A stretch of DNA of 64,000 nt from Nostoc indistinguendum CM1-VF10 (GTDB lineage: Bacteria; Cyanobacteriota; Cyanobacteriia; Cyanobacteriales; Nostocaceae). Under the pieces are notes generated by a model, which made no database searches, was not told the origin of the DNA, and saw nothing but the letters and a program-made list of their open reading frames with translations. The translations under genes were made by a program, and so were the position numbers. Positions 59,011 through 64,000 of this stretch are shown here, piece after piece (within the stretch, counting starts at the first letter, position 1; every line of letters begins with the position of its first letter). The stretch covers positions 1 to 64,000 of the forward strand of contig JAHHHS010000025.1 in NCBI GenBank assembly GCA_019359215.1, in the 5' to 3' direction.

Positions 59011-59025
59011 CCCCATGCCCAATGT

Positions 59026-59721
59026 CTATTTAGCAAGACCGTGTTCTAGGGCGAAACGAACTAACTCTGTACGGCTATTGGTGCCAGTTTTACTAAACAA
59101 ACGGCTGACGTATTTTTCTACATTGCGGACACTGGTTTCCAAGCGACGGGCGATTTCTTTGTTCATCAGCCCTTCAGCGACCAAATTTAGAACACTTTGT
59201 TCTCTGGGAGTCAAATCAATTTTGAAAGGGGCTGGCGATTGAGAAATGGCATTTTTTTGAGTTAACAATGCCTTAATTTGAGCAATCTGATTGGCTAGTT
59301 CAGCAAGATCAGGCGTTTCAACGTCATCTCCCGTAGTTGGAGCCTTAGCAGCGCGGCGGGCGAGCAAATTTTCGACTATAGCCACTAACTCATCTGGATC
59401 GAAGGGTTTGGGTAGATAGGCATCGACACCAGCATGATAGCCTTGGATGCGATCGCCTGTCATACCCTTAGCAGTTAAAAATACTACTGGGAGCGCTTGG
59501 AAGCGAGGGTCTTCTCGCAGTTGTTTCAGGAACTGATAGCCATCCACTTGAGGCATCATGACATCGGAAATCACTAGGTCGGGTGTATTCATTTGCATCC
59601 ATTCCCAACCTTCAAGGGCGTTACTGGCGACTTGAACGCTGAAACCGCTCTCTTGCAAATAGTCTTTCACGGCTTCCCGTATCCCTGGTTCATCATCCAC
59701 CAGTAACAATTGTGCTGACAT
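59026..59721 (-). CDS. NarL/LuxR-type response regulator (Rre1/Ycf29-like)
   Basis: The product has 231 residues. The receiver domain (1-120) has the acidic pocket DDE, the phospho-acceptor Asp in VISDVMMP and the Lys in LPKPFDPDEL. A linker of about 40 residues is followed by a LuxR-type helix-turn-helix (LTPREQSVLNLVAEGLMNKEIA, then RNVEKYVSRLFSKTG). The whole is close in layout to Rre1/Ycf29 regulators of cyanobacteria and plastids, which act in stress responses; this assignment is by resemblance. No histidine kinase is adjacent. Confidence 0.85.
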   Translation of the reverse strand: MSAQLLLVDDEPGIREAVKDYLQESGFSVQVASNALEGWEWMQMNTPDLVISDVMMPQVDGYQFLKQLREDPRFQALPVVFLTAKGMTGDRIQGYHAGVDAYLPKPFDPDELVAIVENLLARRAAKAPTTGDDVETPDLAELANQIAQIKALLTQKNAISQSPAPFKIDLTPREQSVLNLVAEGLMNKEIARRLETSVRNVEKYVSRLFSKTGTNSRTELVRFALEHGLAK

Positions 59722-59968
59722 TTAAAATTCCCTTAAGTTTACCTTTTTCCAATTTAGCGAAAGTTGACAGTCATTGAACAAAAGGAATAAAGGAAAAACG
59801 AGAGAGCTTGTTAACGTTGGTGATGGCTGATAACGACGGTAACGGGTTTGTTTCAGCTAGAGACTATTTTACAAAATCTAGATTTGAGGACGCCTCCACT
59901 CCGGTTTTGCGCTATATGCCCATTTGAAACTGTCTTTAATTACCATTACAAACTTTTTTAAATAACTC

Positions 59969-61312
59969 TTACCACCGAGGATTTGTCATAATTAATGCCT
60001 CTGCTACTGAACTATTTAATGGAATAGAGAAAAAATTTCCTTGGGCATATTCACAATTCAACTTTCTTAAAAGTGCTAGTTGCTCTTTTGTCTCTACTCC
60101 TTCGGCTAGCACATCCATACCCAGTTTGTGTGCCAATGTGATAATTATCTCAATAATTTCTAAATTTTTACTATTACTGGCTATCAGGCTGATGAAAGAA
60201 CGGTCAATCTTCAACACACTAATCGGAAAGTTATAAAGACGACCTAATGAAGAGTAGCCCGTACCAAAGTCATCAATTGATAACTCAATGCCCATCTCTT
60301 GAAGTTGTAAGAGTACGGCAGTTGCCTTATCGCCATTTTCCACAATTACGCTTTCAGTAATTTCTAGTACTAGAGTGCTAGCATCCAGACCAGTTGAGCG
60401 CAAAATTTGCCGAATCTGCTCAATCAAATCGGGCTGGGAAAATTGCTTGAGGGAGAGATTGACACTGATTTTCTCTATAAAGTTGGAATGATGGCACATT
60501 CGCCAAGCTTGCACCTGGCGACAGGCTTCATGCAACGCCCAGTTGCCAATGGAGTAAATTAGTCCAGTTTCTTCTGCCAAGGGAATAAAATCTGCTGGAT
60601 TAAGTAAGCCACGCTCAGGATGCTGCCAGTACAACAAAGCCTCAAAACCTAAAATAGAGTCTTTAGTAAGCGAAACAATCGGTTGGTAATAAACTCGAAA
60701 CTCAAGGCGTTCAATTGCTCGGCGCAAATCGCTCTCTAACTGCAATTTCGCCAGAGTATTAGCATACATATCTGAGTTGAATAGCTCATAACGCGCTCTG
60801 CCCAGGAACTTGGCTCGGTACATTGCTGTGTCAGCATCCCTCAACAGTTCTTCTGGATGTTTATAATCTACTGTCGAACTCAACGCGATGCCAATACTTG
60901 CTGTTGTAAACACTTCTTGTCCGTCAAGCTCAAAGGGTAACTTCAGTTCCTGTTGAATCCGTATTAATGGTTTACCTACCAAATGTTTTTGGTGGACACC
61001 AAGCAAGGTTGCTGCGGTATAATTAGCCTCTAGGATTATCCCTGCGGCATTAGTTACCAAATAACCATCTGGAGCGAACTCAAACAAATCTTGGTAACGC
61101 TGGCGCTCTTTCTCCACTGCCGCTCGTGTTAGCTTTAACTCCTCGGAGGCTGTCAATAGTTCTTCCATTGCGGTGTGGAGTTCCTCGAAAGCCTCTGTTA
61201 TTATGTCTTGTTGTGAGCTTGCCTTAATTCCATTGCATTGTAATAGTCCCTGTATCTGTAAGCACAATTTTTTTATCTCTTGGCTAAATGCATCCACGTT
61301 CATGTTGCTCAA
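59969..61312 (-). CDS. PAS-EAL phosphodiesterase with a GGDEF domain reduced to its tail
   Basis: The product has 447 residues. An N-terminal coiled helix (about 35-72) leads into a PAS domain (about 73-118: LFEFAPDGYLVTNAAGIILEAN, split by a turn). At residue ~119 the sequence jumps into the end of a GGDEF domain (PFELDGQEVFTTASIGIAL, LLRDADTAMYRAK); the part with the GGDEF active site is missing. The EAL domain (196-440) has FEALLYW, VNLS, ITESV, DDFGTGYSS, LKIDRSFI, AEGVET and the final Q-G pair, so c-di-GMP hydrolysis is plausible. No partner gene adjoins it. Confidence 0.85.
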   Translation of the reverse strand: MSNMNVDAFSQEIKKLCLQIQGLLQCNGIKASSQQDIITEAFEELHTAMEELLTASEELKLTRAAVEKERQRYQDLFEFAPDGYLVTNAAGIILEANYTAATLLGVHQKHLVGKPLIRIQQELKLPFELDGQEVFTTASIGIALSSTVDYKHPEELLRDADTAMYRAKFLGRARYELFNSDMYANTLAKLQLESDLRRAIERLEFRVYYQPIVSLTKDSILGFEALLYWQHPERGLLNPADFIPLAEETGLIYSIGNWALHEACRQVQAWRMCHHSNFIEKISVNLSLKQFSQPDLIEQIRQILRSTGLDASTLVLEITESVIVENGDKATAVLLQLQEMGIELSIDDFGTGYSSLGRLYNFPISVLKIDRSFISLIASNSKNLEIIEIIITLAHKLGMDVLAEGVETKEQLALLRKLNCEYAQGNFFSIPLNSSVAEALIMTNPRW

Positions 61313-62106
61313 CTCACAAAACTATGAAACGTAGGTGTGAATGAAGAGAGTAAGAGAAGCAAACACCATACCTTCCTCAAGGGTTCAGATCCTTTTGAGC
61401 AAGCGAGAATTGGGTTACTTGCAAGAGGGGACATATTGTAAATAAATATGGCAGAACTTATTTTCTTGATTTACTAATTTATCTATACAATGCTGAGAAA
61501 GCAAACAAATTTGTCCACACTCAAATTAACTCTTCGCACTATTCAGTGCCACAAACTTGTCCATTAATGACCAAAGTAGAAAGTTGGAGCAAGCCCTACT
61601 TGCTGAGATTTTTACTTTATTAAATACAACTTCAATTTATTAAAGTTAAATTTTACCATAACAGTATACTTGCTGTGCCTATTTTTTAAATATTTCTTAA
61701 GATGTATTCACTTTTGTGATATTAATGACAAAAGCGTTTTTTGTTACTTAGCTGCTTAGTAGTCTACTAAAGAAATTCAGTGGGGTTTTATAGTAAGAAA
61801 ACCAAGTTATTTTCTCCCTTTGTCTTTACCCATTAAGCTAATCGTCATTCATTTTTCCAGACTGATTCGCTTGTAATAAGGGCTTCAGCCCTGGTTTTAT
61901 GCAACTTAAATGTTCATTAGCTTATTTTTGACTTGGTCGAGTATTCGTAGTATAAAATGTAATACATAACGGGAGCATTTCAATGCAAGCAAAAATAAAT
62001 GTCGAAGGACTAAAAGCTAGGCAACGAAAGTTTATAAGCCAGTAACTTACAGTTTAAGAAGCATTTTACACTCCCTACAGAATTGACTGCTAGCCCCTAA
62101 ATATTA
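61313..62106. other. AT-rich spacer with one small hairpin
   Basis: No gene seen. AGGGCT (61879-61884) and AGCCCT (61887-61892) form a small hairpin of a common dispersed type. Confidence 0.5.
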
Positions 62107-63096
62107 TTACAGTCGATCAATTATCTTAGCATTCTCTGGCAGCTTGGCATCTCGTTGCCCAACAGTACGTGCCCTAGCTGTGAACAAACCAATGGGAGTA
62201 TTCAATAAATCTACAAGGGTAGCTTGACCAGCAATGCCTGCGGCGGGCTGCGCCAACGCCTTTTTAATATCCCTTGGTATTTCTTTCAATAACCAACGTG
62301 CTAAACGATAGCCGTATTCTTTGAGTGTAATCTCTCGCATCAAATCTACACCATGCAGTTCATGTAGATAGCGGTTTGAGCGTCCATAGCGCCGCCATTG
62401 ACTTTGCAGTTCTTTAAGTGTGGCGCGGTGGCGGTGCTGAACGATCGCATTCGGGGCAAATTCCAAACGTCCGATGTTTTCCCCCAAAATCCGCCAGCAA
62501 ATATCGGCATCGCCACCAGTGGTAAGATAGGGACGAAATAAACCCGCTTTTTCTAAGGCAATGCGTCGAATTGCCAAATTAGCCGTTTGACCATAGGGAC
62601 AAAAGGAATGGTTAAGTGTGTGCTTTTGCGACAAAGTTTCTTGACGATCTGCGTGCTGTTCTAGCAAAGTTGTGCCTGGTAGTGCCAAAATTTCACCAGC
62701 GACAATTATCACTTTTTTGTTGACAAAAGGCTGAATTAATGAATTTAACCATTGAGGTTGTGGGCGACAATCTGCATCGGTAAAAACTATAATTTCACCT
62801 GTAGCGGCGCGAATCGCAGTATTACGAGCAGCATAGGAGCTTTGAATTTGGTTTTCGCTTAAGGGGCGAATTGTAATCGGGTAATTTTCGGCAAATGTTT
62901 TGAGGATGGTGAGAGTGCGATCGCTACTATTATTGTCCACCAACAAGTACTCTACCCGGTCTTTCGGGTAGGTTTGAGACAACAGACAATCGATTAACTC
63001 TGGTAAATCTGCCTCACCGTTATAAATAGGAACAACCACCGACACCATTGGTAAAAAATTGGTGGCGGTGGTTGCATCAACTGGCTGATGATTCAT
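62107..63096 (-). CDS. Family 2 glycosyltransferase
   Basis: The product has 329 residues. The GT-A domain starts VSVVVPIYNGEADLPELI, includes LLVDNNSSDRT and the metal-binding DxD in FTDADCRPQ, and later GGDADICWRI and a QHRHR motif (acceptor region). No transmembrane segment is clear. It should transfer a sugar from a nucleotide donor to a lipid, protein or polysaccharide acceptor. It lies upstream of a Ctp protease gene's 3' end on the same strand, but with no sign of a shared pathway. Confidence 0.9.
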   Translation of the reverse strand: MNHQPVDATTATNFLPMVSVVVPIYNGEADLPELIDCLLSQTYPKDRVEYLLVDNNSSDRTLTILKTFAENYPITIRPLSENQIQSSYAARNTAIRAATGEIIVFTDADCRPQPQWLNSLIQPFVNKKVIIVAGEILALPGTTLLEQHADRQETLSQKHTLNHSFCPYGQTANLAIRRIALEKAGLFRPYLTTGGDADICWRILGENIGRLEFAPNAIVQHRHRATLKELQSQWRRYGRSNRYLHELHGVDLMREITLKEYGYRLARWLLKEIPRDIKKALAQPAAGIAGQATLVDLLNTPIGLFTARARTVGQRDAKLPENAKIIDRL

Positions 63097-63244
63097 AAAT
63101 CTGAGATTTTAGAGATGGGATTTCTAACTAGTATTCCCAATCCAAAATCCTAGAACGGTATATCAAGCAGTTTTCATAACTCCAAAAATCTGGATTTGGG
63201 AATACTACTATATAAACACCTGACAACAAATCATTCGCGTCAAT

Positions 63245-64000
63245 CTAAAATTTCAGGTTATCGGCGCGGCTCATGGGTCGAGTAGGCTGATTTGCTGGCG
63301 GCTGGGCAAAGTTTTTATTGGATAAAATTGCGATCGCCCGGGCATATTGCGGATCATTCTTAGTTCCGATTAAATCTGGATTAGAAGCTAACTGCCGCTC
63401 TTGTGCCTCTGTCAAGTCTAGCTTGATATCTGGGACAATGCCTTTATGGTTAATATCTGTTCCCGCAGGGGTGTAGTAATGGGCAATGGTAACTGCCAAG
63501 CCGGAACCATCTGCAAGCTCATGAACGGACTGCACTAACGCTTTACCAAAGGTTTGTCCACCTACGACTACCGCCCGCTTATTATCCTTGAGTGCCCCTG
63601 TAAGGATTTCACTAGCACTAGCTGAATTACCATCCACTAAGACTGCCAATGGACGATTTGTCAGAGCAGTGCGATTGGCTTTAGTTTCGTCAGTGCCGCC
63701 CACACGGTTTACTGTCTTGACAATTCCGCCCTCATCGTACCACATTCGGGCAATCTCAATGCTCGCCTGCAACAACCCACCAGGATTTCCTCGCAAATCC
63801 AAGACATAAGAATCGACTTTCTTAGTGTTTAAATCGCGGATGGCTCGTTGCATTTGTTCTGCGGCGTGGGCGCTAAATTCCCGCAAACGGATATAACCAA
63901 TGCGGCGATTTCCTTCTTGCTTGAGGGTATAACGTACCGTTGGCACTTCAATATTTGCTCTCGTCAGCTTCAAATCAAAGGCATTTACTCCTCTCCGCCC
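63245..64000 (-). CDS. C-terminal processing peptidase (S41), 5' end outside window
   Basis: The frame is open to the right edge (252 codons visible), so the N-terminus, with signal and the first part of the PDZ domain, lies beyond 64000. The visible part starts at the end of the PDZ domain (GRRGVNAFDLKLTRA), then has the catalytic domain with VLDLRGNPGGLL, the Ser in DGNSASASEIL and the Lys in TFGKALVQ, typical of CtpA-CtpC. Such enzymes trim D1 of photosystem II or other exported proteins; which of these it is cannot be decided here. The Met at 63973 is internal. Confidence 0.9.
   Translation of the reverse strand, partial: GRRGVNAFDLKLTRANIEVPTVRYTLKQEGNRRIGYIRLREFSAHAAEQMQRAIRDLNTKKVDSYVLDLRGNPGGLLQASIEIARMWYDEGGIVKTVNRVGGTDETKANRTALTNRPLAVLVDGNSASASEILTGALKDNKRAVVVGGQTFGKALVQSVHELADGSGLAVTIAHYYTPAGTDINHKGIVPDIKLDLTEAQERQLASNPDLIGTKNDPQYARAIAILSNKNFAQPPANQPTRPMSRADNLKF

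Overview
The window looks like chromosome of a filamentous, heterocyst-forming cyanobacterium of the Nostoc/Anabaena type. The reasons are the very frequent GCGATCGC (HIP1) octamers, heptanucleotide tandem repeats and other short dispersed repeats in spacers, an intact hetP with a HetR-type operator, an NtcA/NtcB-type nitrate locus with cnaT, and ndhM. No rRNA, tRNA, CRISPR array or intact transposase was recognised.

Layout. 1-4.6 kb: a truncated flavin amine oxidase remnant, two secreted or membrane proteins of unknown function, a long empty AT-rich spacer and a small membrane protein. 5.2-11.7 kb: an APC permease, a lipoprotein-type methyltransferase, an SDR dehydrogenase, a neutral/alkaline invertase (GH100) and small unknowns. 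12-17.1 kb: a UPF0182 membrane protein, a HicA-like toxin, and a wrecked caspase/WD40 gene that appears to have lost its central domain. 17.2-22.4 kb: a GH116 glucosidase, then a collapsed ABC-exporter gene sitting exactly where hetC lies in relatives, then hetP. 23-30.8 kb: rpe, a subtilase, a serpin, an AI-2E family permease, and an LCP (LytR-CpsA-Psr) protein. 30.9-48.6 kb: a nitrate assimilation island with cnaT and ntcB on the minus strand, a HEAT-repeat protein and a Rieske protein divergent from nirA-nrtA-nrtB-nrtC-nrtD, an NNP-type nitrate permease, narB, and a nitrate-reductase-associated protein. 48.6-56.1 kb: a DJ-1/PfpI protein and an FHA/CHAT/PP2C signalling group. 56.7-64 kb: a 141-bp MITE-like element, ndhM, a LuxR-type response regulator, an EAL protein with a damaged GGDEF, a family 2 glycosyltransferase, and the C-terminal part of a Ctp protease that runs off the window.

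How genes work together. NtcA is expected to activate both ntcB and nirA: each has GTAN8TAC, then 22 bases, then the same TAACTT -10 hexamer. The nirA region also has a TGCA-N5-TGCA element of the kind reported for NtcB. The operon encodes nitrate uptake by two routes (the ABC transporter NrtABCD and a major-facilitator permease), reduction to nitrite (NarB) and then to ammonium (NirA). hetP, which acts in heterocyst commitment, keeps its HetR palindrome although the adjacent hetC-like gene is dead.

A recurring theme is invasion by short repeats. They lie inside coding regions (N-terminus of the 879-2234 gene, the HEAT protein, narB), embed start codons (nrtC, the subtilase) and fill spacers of the nitrate operon. 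At least four genes show deletion scars: the amine oxidase, the caspase/WD40 gene, hetC and the GGDEF domain.
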